Source: Streptomyces sp. LX-29
GTDB lineage: Bacteria > Actinomycetota > Actinomycetes > Streptomycetales > Streptomycetaceae
Direction of reading: 5' to 3'
Assembly (NCBI RefSeq): GCF_029541745.1
Contig: NZ_CP089746.1
Coordinates: 2,418,001-2,482,000, forward strand
DNA: 64,000 nt
Position 1 is the first letter of the stretch. Each line of letters starts with the position of its first letter. Both the position numbers and the translations under genes were made by a program. Under the pieces are notes generated by a model. The model saw only the letters and a program-made list of their open reading frames with translations, had not been told where the DNA came from and made no database searches. This document shows, in pieces, positions 1 through 9,113 of the stretch.

Positions 1-394
1 CGTACCGCAGGTACATCCGCAGCAGGTCGCCGGCGAACAGCGCCGACTCGTCGCCGCCGGCGCCCGCCTTGACCTCCAGGATGACGTCCTTGTCGTCACT
101 GGGGTCGCGCGGCACCAGCAGCAGCCGCAGCTTGTCGGTGAGCTCCTCGCGCCGCGCCTCCAGCTCCTTCACCTCGGCGGCGAAGTCGGGGTCGTCGGCC
201 GCGAGCTCGCGCGCGGTCTCGATGTCGTCCCCGGTCTGCTTCCAGGAGCGGTAGGTGCCGACGATCGGGGTCAGCTCTGCATAGCGCTTGTTGAGCTTGC
301 GGGCTGCCGCCTGGTCCGCGTGCACGGCGGGGTCGGCGAGCCGCTTCTCCAGGTCGGCGTGCTCGCCGATCAGTTCTTCGACTGCCTCGAACAT
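1..394 (-). CDS. prfA: Peptide chain release factor 1, N-terminal part (cut by window edge)
   Basis: Release factor that recognises UAA/UAG stop codons and triggers peptide release on the ribosome. Only the first ~131 residues are in the window. They begin [19 protein letters not shown], followed by the long helical N-terminal domain and then the [20 protein letters not shown] segment that precedes the GGQ domain in this family. The ATG at 394 has a GAGGAAA ribosome-binding site just upstream. The GGQ loop lies outside the window. rpmE lies 113 bp upstream on the same strand, the usual actinobacterial arrangement. Identification is firm. Confidence 0.95.
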   Translation of the reverse strand, partial: MFEAVEELIGEHADLEKRLADPAVHADQAAARKLNKRYAELTPIVGTYRSWKQTGDDIETARELAADDPDFAAEVKELEARREELTDKLRLLLVPRDPSDDKDVILEVKAGAGGDESALFAGDLLRMYLRY

Positions 395-507
395 CGGGTT
401 TCCTCAGCGTGGAAGGGTCAAGCGGGGACGGGTCTGCCGGACGACAAAGCGCCGGTCCGGTCGCCCAGGCACACCTGGACGACCGAAGACCGGCGCGATG
501 TGGGTCG

Positions 508-732
508 CTACTTCTTGGCGGACCCGGCGTTCTTGCCGAAGCGGGCCTCGAACCGCGCCACGCGGCCACCGGTGTCGAGGATCTTCTGCTTGCCCGTGTA
601 GAACGGGTGGCACTCGGAGCAGACCTCGGCACGGATGGTGCCCTCGGCGAGGGTGCTACGGGTGGTGAACGAGGCGCCACAGGTGCAGCTGACCTGCGTC
701 TCGACGTACTCCGGGTGGATGTCGCGCTTCAA
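508..732 (-). CDS. rpmE: 50S ribosomal protein L31, zinc-binding (C+) form
   Basis: Small protein of the large ribosomal subunit, 74 residues, beginning (M)[13 protein letters not shown]. It has the paired cysteine motifs of the zinc-containing C+ paralogue: CTC near residue 16 and CSEC near residue 37, followed by HPFYTGKQK. The start codon appears to be TTG at 732, preceded by an AGGAG ribosome-binding site. An in-frame start further upstream would add about 34 residues unlike L31, so it was not chosen. It lies between prfA and the LCP gene. Confidence 0.95.
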   Translation of the reverse strand: MKRDIHPEYVETQVSCTCGASFTTRSTLAEGTIRAEVCSECHPFYTGKQKILDTGGRVARFEARFGKNAGSAKK

Positions 733-891
733 GGTTTCTCCTAGGTTCGGGAGGGCACCGGGTCGCAGCGGCGGGTTGCCGTACGTGAACCGGGGCCGAC
801 GTACCAGTCTGCCAGTACTGGCCGTATCCCCCAAAACCGGGGGTGGGCGCCGGGTATTCCCGACCGCCGCCGCAGGGCGGCGACGGCGGGG

Positions 892-2016
892 TCAGGCGTC
901 CTTGACGACCTTGGCGGCGTCGGTCTCGTCGCCGGCCGAGCCCTTGGTGGCGGACTTCGGGATCGGCTTGTCGGCCCGCAGCGCCTTCCAGACCTGCTGG
1001 GCCTTGGCCTCCATGGGCAGCACCCGGTTGGGGTCGTTCGGGTCGTACATCACCGGCAGCGTCACCATCTTGAGGTCCTCCGAGCCGATGCCCTTCAGCC
1101 CGCCCGCGAAGCTGAGCAGCTTGTCGACGGAGGCGAGGTCGGAGTCGGTGGTGAGCGCCTTGGTGGAGGTGTCGGCCAGGTCGTAGAGCTTCTTCGGGCT
1201 GCTGAACAGCCCCACGCCCTTGATCTGGTCGAGCAGCGCCTTGATGAACGCCTGCTGGAGCTGGATCCGGCCCAGGTCGCTGCCGTCGCCGACGCCCTTG
1301 CGGGTGCGCACCAGACCCAGCGCCTGCTCACCGTCGAGGGTGTGCTCGCCCGGCTCCAGGTCGAGGTGGCTGTCCTTGTCGTGGATGGGCTCGGTGGTGG
1401 TGATGTCCACGCCACCGAGCTCGTCTATGAGGTCCTTGAAGCCGGAGAAGTCGACCTCGAGGTAGTGGTCCATGCGGATGCCGGTCATGGACTCCACGGT
1501 CTTGACCGCGCAGGCGGGGCCGCCGACCTCGTACGCGGTGTTGAACATGGCCCGCCGCTGGGCCGGGGTGGTGGTCCCGTCCTTGGTGCAGGCGGGGCGC
1601 TCGATGAGGGTGTCGCGCGGGATCGAGACGACGCTGGCCGTCTTGTGGCCCTGGTAGACGTGCACCATCATCGCGGTGTCCGAGCGCGAGGAGCCCTCGT
1701 CCTGCCCGTACTTGCCGTTCTTGCCCGCGCGGGAGTCGGAGCCCAGGACGAGGATGTCCATCGAGCCGTCGTCGATGTCGGCGGGGCGGTCGGTGCCCAG
1801 CTGCGCGTTGATGTCGACGCCGGTGAGGTTGCCGTTGAGCTTGTAGTAGACGTAGCCGGCGCCGGCGCCGCCGACCACCAACACGCCGGCCAGCGACCAA
1901 CCGGTGATCATGAAGGCCTTGCGGCGGGTGCTGCGGGTCTTGCGGCGGCGGCCGGTGGCGCCCCCGGCACGACGGCGGCCTGCCCCCTGCCCCGTGCTGT
2001 TGCTGTCCTCGGCCAT
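892..2016 (-). CDS. LCP (LytR-CpsA-Psr) family cell-wall glycopolymer ligase
   Basis: LCP proteins attach teichoic acid-like or other anionic glycopolymers to peptidoglycan on the outer face of the membrane. The 374-residue product has an Arg-rich cytoplasmic tail (about 13-33) and one membrane segment (about 35-58). The extracellular LCP domain shows DILVLGSDSR, RSDTAMMVHV, SIPRDT and RTRKGVGDGSDLGR, which include the acidic and arginine residues that bind Mg2+ and polyprenyl phosphate. It sits between rpmE and rho. The exact polymer transferred cannot be told from sequence. Confidence 0.9.
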   Translation of the reverse strand: MAEDSNSTGQGAGRRRAGGATGRRRKTRSTRRKAFMITGWSLAGVLVVGGAGAGYVYYKLNGNLTGVDINAQLGTDRPADIDDGSMDILVLGSDSRAGKNGKYGQDEGSSRSDTAMMVHVYQGHKTASVVSIPRDTLIERPACTKDGTTTPAQRRAMFNTAYEVGGPACAVKTVESMTGIRMDHYLEVDFSGFKDLIDELGGVDITTTEPIHDKDSHLDLEPGEHTLDGEQALGLVRTRKGVGDGSDLGRIQLQQAFIKALLDQIKGVGLFSSPKKLYDLADTSTKALTTDSDLASVDKLLSFAGGLKGIGSEDLKMVTLPVMYDPNDPNRVLPMEAKAQQVWKALRADKPIPKSATKGSAGDETDAAKVVKDA

Positions 2017-2281
2017 GGGTTCCTCTGTTCCTGTTCCGGCTTGCCCCGTGTTGCCCCCTGCCGTTCAGACGACGGGCCGTGCGCAAGGGTTGCACACGGC
2101 AGATTTAGGACTTTCTTAGATCGCGCGGGCGGGCGTGATCGGGGCCGGCCCGCCCCGACCGGCGTCACCTGCGGTTTCGGCCGGGAGCGGCGTCCCGGCC
2201 GGCGCCAAGGCCACGGCCGCACGCTGTGTCACAGATCTCAGCGATGTCACCGACGGCGGTGGGACCGCGACGGCATGCGAA

Positions 2282-2327
2282 CGGCCGAGGGCCCCCTACG
2301 TCGGTGAACGTAGAGGGCCCTCGGCCG
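2282..2327 (-). terminator. Intrinsic terminator-like hairpin downstream of rho
   Basis: A near-perfect inverted repeat has arms of about 19 nt (CGGCCGAGGGCCC on the left, GGGCCCTCGGCCG on the right) and an 8-nt loop. It starts 16 bp beyond the rho stop codon. There is no clear U-tract, which is common for actinobacterial terminators. It probably ends the rho transcript. Confidence 0.75.
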
Positions 2328-2343
2328 TCGAGCGGGGTGCCGA

Positions 2344-4461
2344 TCAGTCGTTGCCGTTGCCCGGGGTGGGCGTGGTCTTGGCGATCTGCATCAGGAACTC
2401 GGCGTTGGACTTGGTCTGCTTCATCTTGTCCAGCAGCAGCTCGATGGCCTGCTGCGAGTCCAGCGCGTGCAGCACCCGGCGGAGCTTCCAGACGATGTTC
2501 AGCTCCTCCGGAGCCAGCAGGATCTCCTCCTTACGGGTGCTGGAGGCGTCCACGTCCACGGCCGGGAAGATGCGCTTGTCCGAGAGCTTGCGGTCCAGCC
2601 GCAGCTCCATGTTGCCGGTGCCCTTGAACTCCTCGAAGATCACCTCGTCCATCCGCGAGCCGGTCTCCACCAGCGCGGTGGCGAGGATGGTCAGCGAGCC
2701 GCCGTCCTCGATGTTGCGCGCCGCACCGAAGAACTTCTTCGGCGGGTAGAGGGCGGTGGAGTCGACACCACCGGACAGGATGCGACCCGAGGCGGGCGCG
2801 GCGAGGTTGTACGCACGGCCCAGACGGGTGATCGAGTCCAGCAGGACGACCACGTCGTGGCCCAGCTCCACCAGGCGCTTGGCGCGCTCGATGGCCAGCT
2901 CGGCGACGGTGGTGTGGTCCTCGGCCGGGCGGTCGAAGGTCGAGGAGATGACCTCGCCCTTGACCGACCGCTGCATGTCGGTGACCTCTTCCGGACGCTC
3001 GTCGACGAGGACGACCATCAGGTGGCACTCGGGGCTGTTGCGGGTGATCGCGTTGGCGATCGCCTGCATGATCATGGTCTTACCGGTCTTCGGCGGGGCC
3101 ACGATCAGACCGCGCTGGCCCTTACCGATCGGCGAGACCAGGTCGATGATCCGGGTCGTCAGGCCGCCCGGGTCGGACTCCAGGCGCAGCCGCTCCTGCG
3201 GGTAAAGGGGCGTCAGCTTGCCGAACTCCGGTCGGCCACGGCCGGATTCGGGCGCCATGCCGTTGACCGAGTCCAGGCGGACCAGCGCGTTGAACTTCTC
3301 GCGCCGCTCGCCCTCGCGCGGCTGGCGGACCGCACCGGTGACGTGGTCGCCCTTGCGCAGCCCGTTCTTACGGACCTGGGCCAGGGAGACGTAGACGTCG
3401 TTGGGGCCCGGCAGGTAGCCGGAGGTGCGGATGAAGGCGTAGTTGTCGAGGATGTCGAGGATGCCCGCGACCGGGATCAGCACATCGTCCTCGGCCACCT
3501 GCGGCTCGCCGGCGAACTCCTCGCGCCCGCGGCGGCCACGCCGGTCGCGGTAGCGACCGCGGCGCCCGCGGCGCCCGCCCGCCTCGTCGTCGAAGTCGTC
3601 CTGCTGGCCGCCCTGCGCGCGGTCCTGGCGCTGCTGACGGCCGCCCTGCTGGCCGGCCTCGTCGCCCTTGCCGCCGCGACGGTCGCCGCGCTCACCGCGG
3701 TCGCGGTCGCCCCGCTCACCGCGGTCACGGTCGCCCCGCTCGCCGCGGTCGCGGTCGCCCCGCTCACCGCGGTCGCGCTGGCCGCGCTCACGGCGCTCGC
3801 CCTTCTGGCCGCGCTCGCCGCGCTCGCCGCCCTTGGCGGGCTTGCCCTCGGCGGTGTCCACCGCGGCCTCGGCCGCGGCACCCGCCCGGACCTCGACCTT
3901 GACGTCGGACTTGGCCTCGGTCGCGCCCTCGGCGGCGTCGGGGCTGCCGGAGGGCGCGGTGACCCGACGGCGGCGACGCTCGCCGGCCGGCTGGTCGTCG
4001 CTCACCGGCTGGCCGGGGATGTCGATCTGCTGCTGCCCCTCGGCAGCGTCGGCGGCCTTGGCGGCCTTCTCGGCCTTGGCGGCCTTGGGCGCGGCCTCGG
4101 CCTCCTCGCCGGTGCGGGCCTTGGAGGTGGCCCGGCGCTTGGGCTTGGCGGCCGGCTCGGCGGCGGGGGCGGCCTCGGCGGCCCCGCCCTGGGCCTGCTT
4201 GTCCTTGATGACCTCGATCAGCTGGCTCTTGCGCATCCGCGCGGTACCCCTGATGCCGAGGCTGGAGGCGAGCTGCTGGAGCTCGGCCAGGACCATGGCG
4301 TCGAGGCCGGTGCCAGAGCGGCGCCGACGCGGGGCACTACCAGTGGCAGCACCGGTGGCAGGCGCGGCGGGAGCGTCCGTGGCGGGCGCGGCGGCATTGC
4401 CGACAGAGCTGTCGGAGGTGCCGGCGGCGTTCACGCCCATCAGATCGGTGGTGTCGCTCAC
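2344..4461 (-). CDS. rho: Transcription termination factor Rho, actinobacterial long form
   Basis: Hexameric RNA helicase/translocase that terminates transcription. The 705-residue product starts at GTG 4461, with GGAAGGA as ribosome-binding site. In order it has a Rho_N/SAP-like segment (about 55-90), a long charged insertion (about 95-320), the cold-shock RNA-binding domain (about 325-390) and the RecA-like motor. The motor shows Walker A (APPKTGKTMIMQ), Walker B (VVVLLDSITRLGRAYN) and the C-terminal DKMKQTKSNAEF. The insertion holds tandem GERGDRDR-type repeats encoded at about 3660-3800. Such insertions are typical of high-GC actinobacteria and add RNA affinity. It is transcribed alone, with a hairpin downstream. 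Confidence 0.97.
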   Translation of the reverse strand: MSDTTDLMGVNAAGTSDSSVGNAAAPATDAPAAPATGAATGSAPRRRRSGTGLDAMVLAELQQLASSLGIRGTARMRKSQLIEVIKDKQAQGGAAEAAPAAEPAAKPKRRATSKARTGEEAEAAPKAAKAEKAAKAADAAEGQQQIDIPGQPVSDDQPAGERRRRRVTAPSGSPDAAEGATEAKSDVKVEVRAGAAAEAAVDTAEGKPAKGGERGERGQKGERRERGQRDRGERGDRDRGERGDRDRGERGDRDRGERGDRRGGKGDEAGQQGGRQQRQDRAQGGQQDDFDDEAGGRRGRRGRYRDRRGRRGREEFAGEPQVAEDDVLIPVAGILDILDNYAFIRTSGYLPGPNDVYVSLAQVRKNGLRKGDHVTGAVRQPREGERREKFNALVRLDSVNGMAPESGRGRPEFGKLTPLYPQERLRLESDPGGLTTRIIDLVSPIGKGQRGLIVAPPKTGKTMIMQAIANAITRNSPECHLMVVLVDERPEEVTDMQRSVKGEVISSTFDRPAEDHTTVAELAIERAKRLVELGHDVVVLLDSITRLGRAYNLAAPASGRILSGGVDSTALYPPKKFFGAARNIEDGGSLTILATALVETGSRMDEVIFEEFKGTGNMELRLDRKLSDKRIFPAVDVDASSTRKEEILLAPEELNIVWKLRRVLHALDSQQAIELLLDKMKQTKSNAEFLMQIAKTTPTPGNGND

Positions 4462-4889
4462 GAAGGGTCCTTCCCTGGAGCGGGCGTCGGCCTGTCTGGC
4501 TCGGCGACCGGTTGTGCTGTCCGGCTGTAGTCCTCATTCGTGCGGACCGGGCCGGGGCGGTGGTCCGCCGCGTACGGCGGAAAGATCAAATTCATGGTTC
4601 CGGCGCGACGGCAAGGCTTTCGTAGAAGTCCGTCACGCCTGTTCCGGAGCGTGCTCGTCACTGCTCAGGCAGGCTGCTCAGGCAGTCGGGGAAGCTCCCG
4701 GAAGAAGGGTGGTCCCTGATGGGGACACTGAGCACTGCGCCTCCGAGGCCATGCACCATCGGTATCGGAAGGCATCCAGTGCAGACTTGAGATTAACACT
4801 ACCGGATCCAACAAACATTCCCCCTCTCAAACAAGTCCCGGCGATCGCGTTTCCGCGCCGCCCCGGGTCTACCCCGGAACCGCCGCGGG
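4462..4889. other. Intergenic region: rho leader/promoter and thrB 3' flank
   Basis: 428 bp between the rho start and the thrB stop, both on the minus strand. The part nearest thrB (about 4780-4825) is noticeably A/T-richer than its surroundings and is the likely place for the rho promoter. I see no gene and no recognisable RNA family. Rho genes often carry a long autoregulated leader, which would fit this space. Confidence 0.4.
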
Positions 4890-5804
4890 TCAGGTCAGCG
4901 GCAGGACACTCGCTCCCTGGGCGTCGAGAGCCAGCCGGTTGGCCGCCCACCCCTCGCCCGCCAATCGTGCGACCTTGTCGGCCGCACCGTCCTCGACCAG
5001 CGCGAGGACCGTGGGCCCCGCGCCGGAGATCACCGCCGCGACGCCGTCCGCGCGCAACCGGTTGACCAGCGCCATGCTCTCCGGCATCGCGGGAGCACGG
5101 TACTCCTGGTGCAGCCGGTCCTCGGTGGCGGCCAGCAGCAGCTCGGGGCGCCTGGTCAGGGCCTCCACGAGCAGGGCGGAGCGGCCCGCGTTGACGGCCG
5201 CGTCCACATGCGGGACCGTGCGCGGCAGCAGTCCGCGCGCGGTCTCGGTCAGCACCGGCCTGCTGGGCACGAAGACCACCGGAACGATGGAATCCGCCGG
5301 ATCCATCCGGATCGCCCGGGCGGCTCCGGCATCCGTCCAGGCCAGGGTGAAGCCGCCGAGCAGACAGGCGGCGACGTTGTCCGGGTGGCCCTCGATCTCG
5401 GTGGCCAGCTCCAGCAGCGCCGCGTCGTCCAGCTTCTCGGCGCCACCTATCGTCACCGCGCGGGCCGCGACGATCCCCGCGCAGATGGCGGCCGAGGAGG
5501 AGCCGAGCCCCCGGCCGTGCGGAATGCGGTTCGCGCACACCACTTCCAGCCCTCGCGGCTGCCCGCCGAGCAGGTCGAAGGCGGTGCGCAGGGACCGTAC
5601 GAGCAGGTGGTCCTCGTCGCGCGGCAGGCTGTCCGCGCCCTCACCGGCGATGTCGATATGCAGCCCGGAGTCGGCGACCCGGACGACGACGTCGTCGTAG
5701 AGCCCCAGGGCCAGGCCGAGGGCGTCGAAGCCGGGGCCGAGGTTGGCGCTGGAGGCGGGGACGCGCACTCGGACAGCGGCGGCGCGGAACGCTGGACCGG
5801 CCAT
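4890..5804 (-). CDS. thrB: Homoserine kinase
   Basis: Phosphorylates L-homoserine with ATP to give O-phosphohomoserine, the substrate of threonine synthase. The 304-residue product is a GHMP-family kinase: VPASSANLGPGFDALG near the N-terminus, the ATP-binding glycine-rich loop PHGRGLGSSSAA at about residue 94, and ISGAGPTVLAL near the C-terminus. The ATG at 5804 places the family N-terminus correctly; an earlier in-frame start would add 36 unrelated residues. It follows hom and thrC but is separated from thrC by 568 bp, so it may have its own promoter. Confidence 0.95.
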   Translation of the reverse strand: MAGPAFRAAAVRVRVPASSANLGPGFDALGLALGLYDDVVVRVADSGLHIDIAGEGADSLPRDEDHLLVRSLRTAFDLLGGQPRGLEVVCANRIPHGRGLGSSSAAICAGIVAARAVTIGGAEKLDDAALLELATEIEGHPDNVAACLLGGFTLAWTDAGAARAIRMDPADSIVPVVFVPSRPVLTETARGLLPRTVPHVDAAVNAGRSALLVEALTRRPELLLAATEDRLHQEYRAPAMPESMALVNRLRADGVAAVISGAGPTVLALVEDGAADKVARLAGEGWAANRLALDAQGASVLPLT

Positions 5805-6190
5805 CGCTCGATGACTCTCCTTGTGTGACTGCGAATTCTCGAATTCGAAGAGGTACGGAACACCGCCAACGGCCGTGACACGGAGGTACGGCAACGCCGC
5901 GCAGAAAGACAACAGATGGTGCTCTGCTAGCTCTGCGTCGGGGCGGATTCATTACAGCCTATCGAAGGAAGGTTCTGTGGCGACATAGGGCGCACAGGAG
6001 GCGCACGATGCGTGTCGCACGCCGCCCCGTGCTTCGCCCTGGCGCGGTGGGGTCGGTTGCCTTGCCGCCTCCCGGTGCTTCCTCGGTGTCAACCGCCGTG
6101 ACCTGGGGTGACGCGGGTCCGCAGCGGTCCGCGAGACGCCCCGCACGGCCGCCGGGGACGCCCTCCACACCCCCGGCCTGTGGCCGGGTG

Positions 6191-6228
6191 CCGTGCGGGG
6201 ACGTCGGGCGTTCGACGCCCCCGCACGG
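6191..6228. terminator. 38-nt perfect composite hairpin between thrC and thrB
   Basis: Reading inward, the arms are CCGTGCGGGG, one mismatched base pair position, then CGTCG; the loop is GGCGTT; the other arm is CGACG, C, CCCCGCACGG. The symmetry makes a very stable stem. It lies about 150 bp beyond the thrC stop and 390 bp before the thrB start. It could be a terminator or an attenuator-like element. Confidence 0.55.
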
Positions 6229-6333
6229 ACCGGTACGGACATCGGGCCCCGGCCCCCGAAGGGTGCGGCCGGACACCGCACCCGCACTCGCCGGCGCACC
6301 GGCGCCGTGTCGACGCCGGACGGGGCGAGGGAC

Positions 6334-6354
6334 GGGCCGGCCGACGGCCGGCCC
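6334..6354 (-). terminator. Short GC hairpin just downstream of thrC
   Basis: Perfect inverted repeat GGGCCGGCC / GAC loop / GGCCGGCCC, 19 bp beyond the thrC stop codon. This is the position expected for a terminator of the hom-thrC transcript. Confidence 0.5.
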
Positions 6355-6372
6355 GCTCCCAGGCGAGGTCGC

Positions 6373-7470
6373 CTAGGCGAGGCCGAGGCGCTCGGCGGCC
6401 GCGGCCGCGTCCACCGGCACCGGAACCGCCTGCGGAGCACCCGCCACCGCCCAGTCCGGGTCCTTGAGACCATTCCCCGTCACGGTGCAGACGATGCGCT
6501 GCCCCGGGTCGACCTTGCCCTCCTCGGCCGCCTTCAGCAGCCCCGCCACGCTCGCCGCGGAGGCGGGCTCGACGAAGACGCCCTCCTGGGCGGCGAGCAG
6601 CCGGTAGGCGGCGAGGATTTGACGGTCGGTCACCTCGTCGATGAAGCCACCAGACTCGTCACGGGCCCGCTCGGCCTGGGCCCAGGAGGCCGGGTTGCCG
6701 ATGCGGATCGCGGTGGCGATGGTGTGCGGGTCCTTGACCGCCTGGCCGCGCACCAGGGGCGCGGCGCCGGACGCCTGGAAGCCCCACATGCGGGGGGTGT
6801 GGGAGGCGATGCCGTCCCCGGCGTACTCCTGGTAGCCCTTCCAGTAGGCCGTGATGTTGCCGGCGTTGCCGACCGGCAGCACGTGGATGTCGGGCGCGTC
6901 GCCCAGCATGTCGACGATCTCGAAGGAGGCGGTCTTCTGCCCCTCGATGCGCGCCGGGTTGACGGAGTTGACCAGCGCCACCGGGTAGTTCTCGGACAGC
7001 CCGCGGGCGAGCGTGAGGCAGTCGTCGAAGTTGCCGTCGACCTGGAGGATGCGGGCGCCGTGCACCAGCGCCTGCCCCATCTTGCCGAGCGCGATCTTGC
7101 CCTGCGGGACCAGGACGGCGCACACCATGCCGGCCCGTACGGCGTAGGCGGCCGCGGAGGCGGAGGTGTTGCCGGTGGAGGCGCAGATGACGGCCTGCGC
7201 GCCGGCCTCCTTGGCCTTGGTGATGGCCATGGTCATACCGCGGTCCTTGAAGGAACCGGTCGGGTTGGCGCCCTCGACCTTCAGATGGACCTCACAGCCG
7301 GTGCGCTCGGAGAGCACCTGGGCCGGCACCAACGGCGTGCCACCCTCGCGGAGCGTGACGACCGGGGTGTTCTCGTCGACCGGGAGGCGGTCGCGGTACT
7401 CCTCGATGATGCCCCGCCAGCCCTGCCAGCGGGCGCCGCTCACCGGCGAGTGATCTGCAATAGCGTTCAT
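6373..7470 (-). CDS. thrC: Threonine synthase
   Basis: PLP enzyme converting O-phosphohomoserine to threonine, the last step of the pathway. 365 residues, fold-type II. The PLP lysine lies in [14 protein letters not shown] (about residue 64), followed by the phosphate-binding [14 protein letters not shown] loop. The ATG at 7470 has an AAGGAAG ribosome-binding site. An upstream ATG at 7548 overlaps the hom stop codon (ATGA) and would add 26 residues, so the start is not certain. Cotranscribed with hom. Confidence 0.93.
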   Translation of the reverse strand: MNAIADHSPVSGARWQGWRGIIEEYRDRLPVDENTPVVTLREGGTPLVPAQVLSERTGCEVHLKVEGANPTGSFKDRGMTMAITKAKEAGAQAVICASTGNTSASAAAYAVRAGMVCAVLVPQGKIALGKMGQALVHGARILQVDGNFDDCLTLARGLSENYPVALVNSVNPARIEGQKTASFEIVDMLGDAPDIHVLPVGNAGNITAYWKGYQEYAGDGIASHTPRMWGFQASGAAPLVRGQAVKDPHTIATAIRIGNPASWAQAERARDESGGFIDEVTDRQILAAYRLLAAQEGVFVEPASAASVAGLLKAAEEGKVDPGQRIVCTVTGNGLKDPDWAVAGAPQAVPVPVDAAAAAERLGLA

Positions 7471-7544
7471 GTCTTCCTTGGCTCCCCTAGCTCCGCTGGC
7501 TCCCGTGCTGCCCTGACGGGTCCCCTGAGTCTCCGGTCCGGCGG

Positions 7545-8846
7545 TCATTCGCCACGCTCGCCTTCGACGCGCATCATGCTGGCGACGTCACGGACGGTGT
7601 CCAGACCGCGCAGCGCCTCGACGGTCGCGGAGAGCGCGGCGTCGGCGGCCCGGTGGGTGACGACGACCAGCGAGGCCTCGCCGGCCTTGCCCTGCTGGCG
7701 GACGGTGTCGATGGACACGCCGTGCTCGGCGAAGACGGTGGCGACCTGCGCCAGCACACCCGGCTTGTCGGCCACGTCCAGGCTGATGTGGTAGCGCGTG
7801 ACCACGTCGCCCATCGGGCTCACCGGCAGCCGGGTGTAGGCGGACTCGCCCGGCCCGGTGGTGTCCGCCAGCTTGTTGCGGCAGGCCGCGACCAGGTCGC
7901 CGAGGACGGCCGAGGCGGTCGGCGAGCCACCCGCGCCCGGACCGTAGAACATCAGCTGGCCGGCGGCCTCGGCCTCGACGAAGACGGCGTTGTACGCCTC
8001 GCGGACCGAGGCCAGCGGGTGCGACAGCGGGATCATGGCGGGGTGCACCCGGGCGGTGACGGACTTGCCGTCCCCGGCCCGCTCACAGATGGCGAGCAGC
8101 TTGACGGTGCAGCCCATGCGCTTGGCGGAGGCGATGTCGGCCGCGGTCACCTCGGAGATGCCCTCGCGGTGCACATCGTCCAGGCGCACCCGGGTGTGGA
8201 AGGCGATGCCGGCCAGGATGGCGGCCTTGGCGGCGGCGTCGAAGCCCTCCACGTCGGCGGTCGGGTCGGCCTCGGCGTACCCCAGCGCGGTGGCCTGGTC
8301 GAGCGCCTCCTGGTAGCCCGCGCCGGTGGTGTCCATCGCGTCGAGGATGAAGTTGGTGGTGCCGTTGACGATGCCCAGCACCCGGTTGACCTTGTCGCCG
8401 GCGAGCGACTCGCGCAGCGGCCGCACCAGCGGGATGGCGCCGGCGACGGCAGCCTCGTAGTACAGGTCCCGGCCGTGCTCCACGGCCGCCGCGTGCAGCG
8501 CGGCGCCGTCCTCGGCCAGCAGCGCCTTGTTGGCCGAGACGACGCTGGCGCCGTGCTCGAAGGCGGTGGTGATCAGCGATCGGGCGGGCTCGATGCCGCC
8601 GATCACCTCGATGACGACGTCGAGGTCGCCGCGTTTGACCAGCGCGGTGGCGTCGGTGGTGATCAGCTCCGCCGGGATCCCCTCACGGACCCGGTTGGGC
8701 CGGCGCACGGCGACTCCGGCGAGCTCGACCGGCGCGCCGATGCGGGCCGTGAGGTCGTCCGCGTGCGTCGTCATGATGCGCGCCACCTCTGAGCCGACCA
8801 CTCCACAGCCCAGCAGCGCCACTTTCAGCGGACGCGTACGCATCAT
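7545..8846 (-). CDS. hom: Homoserine dehydrogenase with C-terminal ACT domain
   Basis: NAD(P)H-dependent reduction of aspartate semialdehyde to homoserine, the branch point to threonine and methionine. 433 residues: Rossmann loop [12 protein letters not shown] at about residue 11, the homoserine dehydrogenase catalytic region [16 protein letters not shown] and [13 protein letters not shown], and a C-terminal ACT domain from about residue 350 ([18 protein letters not shown]). The ACT domain implies feedback control by threonine. Two adjacent ATGs (8846 and 8843) follow a GAGGT ribosome-binding site. First gene of the hom-thrC unit. Confidence 0.95.
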   Translation of the reverse strand: MMRTRPLKVALLGCGVVGSEVARIMTTHADDLTARIGAPVELAGVAVRRPNRVREGIPAELITTDATALVKRGDLDVVIEVIGGIEPARSLITTAFEHGASVVSANKALLAEDGAALHAAAVEHGRDLYYEAAVAGAIPLVRPLRESLAGDKVNRVLGIVNGTTNFILDAMDTTGAGYQEALDQATALGYAEADPTADVEGFDAAAKAAILAGIAFHTRVRLDDVHREGISEVTAADIASAKRMGCTVKLLAICERAGDGKSVTARVHPAMIPLSHPLASVREAYNAVFVEAEAAGQLMFYGPGAGGSPTASAVLGDLVAACRNKLADTTGPGESAYTRLPVSPMGDVVTRYHISLDVADKPGVLAQVATVFAEHGVSIDTVRQQGKAGEASLVVVTHRAADAALSATVEALRGLDTVRDVASMMRVEGERGE

Positions 8847-9113
8847 CCGACCTCACTTCTCATTCATTCTTGCGACGCGTCTCTTCTTGTGACGCGCCGG
8901 GAGCGTCCGAGAGGACGCACCAGTCTTGCTCACGGAGGGCGTTTCGCCTCCGTGGATCCATTATCCGAGATTCATTTCTCGGGTACCGACACCGTGCCGT
9001 TCACGCGGCGGGCGGCACCGGACGAACGGCGCGCCCGGGGCACCGGGCACCGGTTGCGGACGGGAGACCGGACCGGTCCGCCCGGCCCCCGCCCGTCCCC
9101 CGCCTGGAGCCGC

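Larger units (their letters stand above)
5805..6372. other. Intergenic region between thrC and thrB, with hairpins
   Basis: 568 bp without a convincing gene, although open frames exist on both strands because of the GC content. It contains two strong inverted repeats, at 6191-6228 and 6334-6354, listed separately. The part next to thrB should hold the thrB promoter. Confidence 0.5.

Noticed and set aside
2467..4530. Long open frame antisense to rho (687 codons)
   Set aside because: It is the GC-bias mirror of rho. The peptide is repetitive Leu/Ala/Val/Gly with no motifs and no ribosome-binding site.
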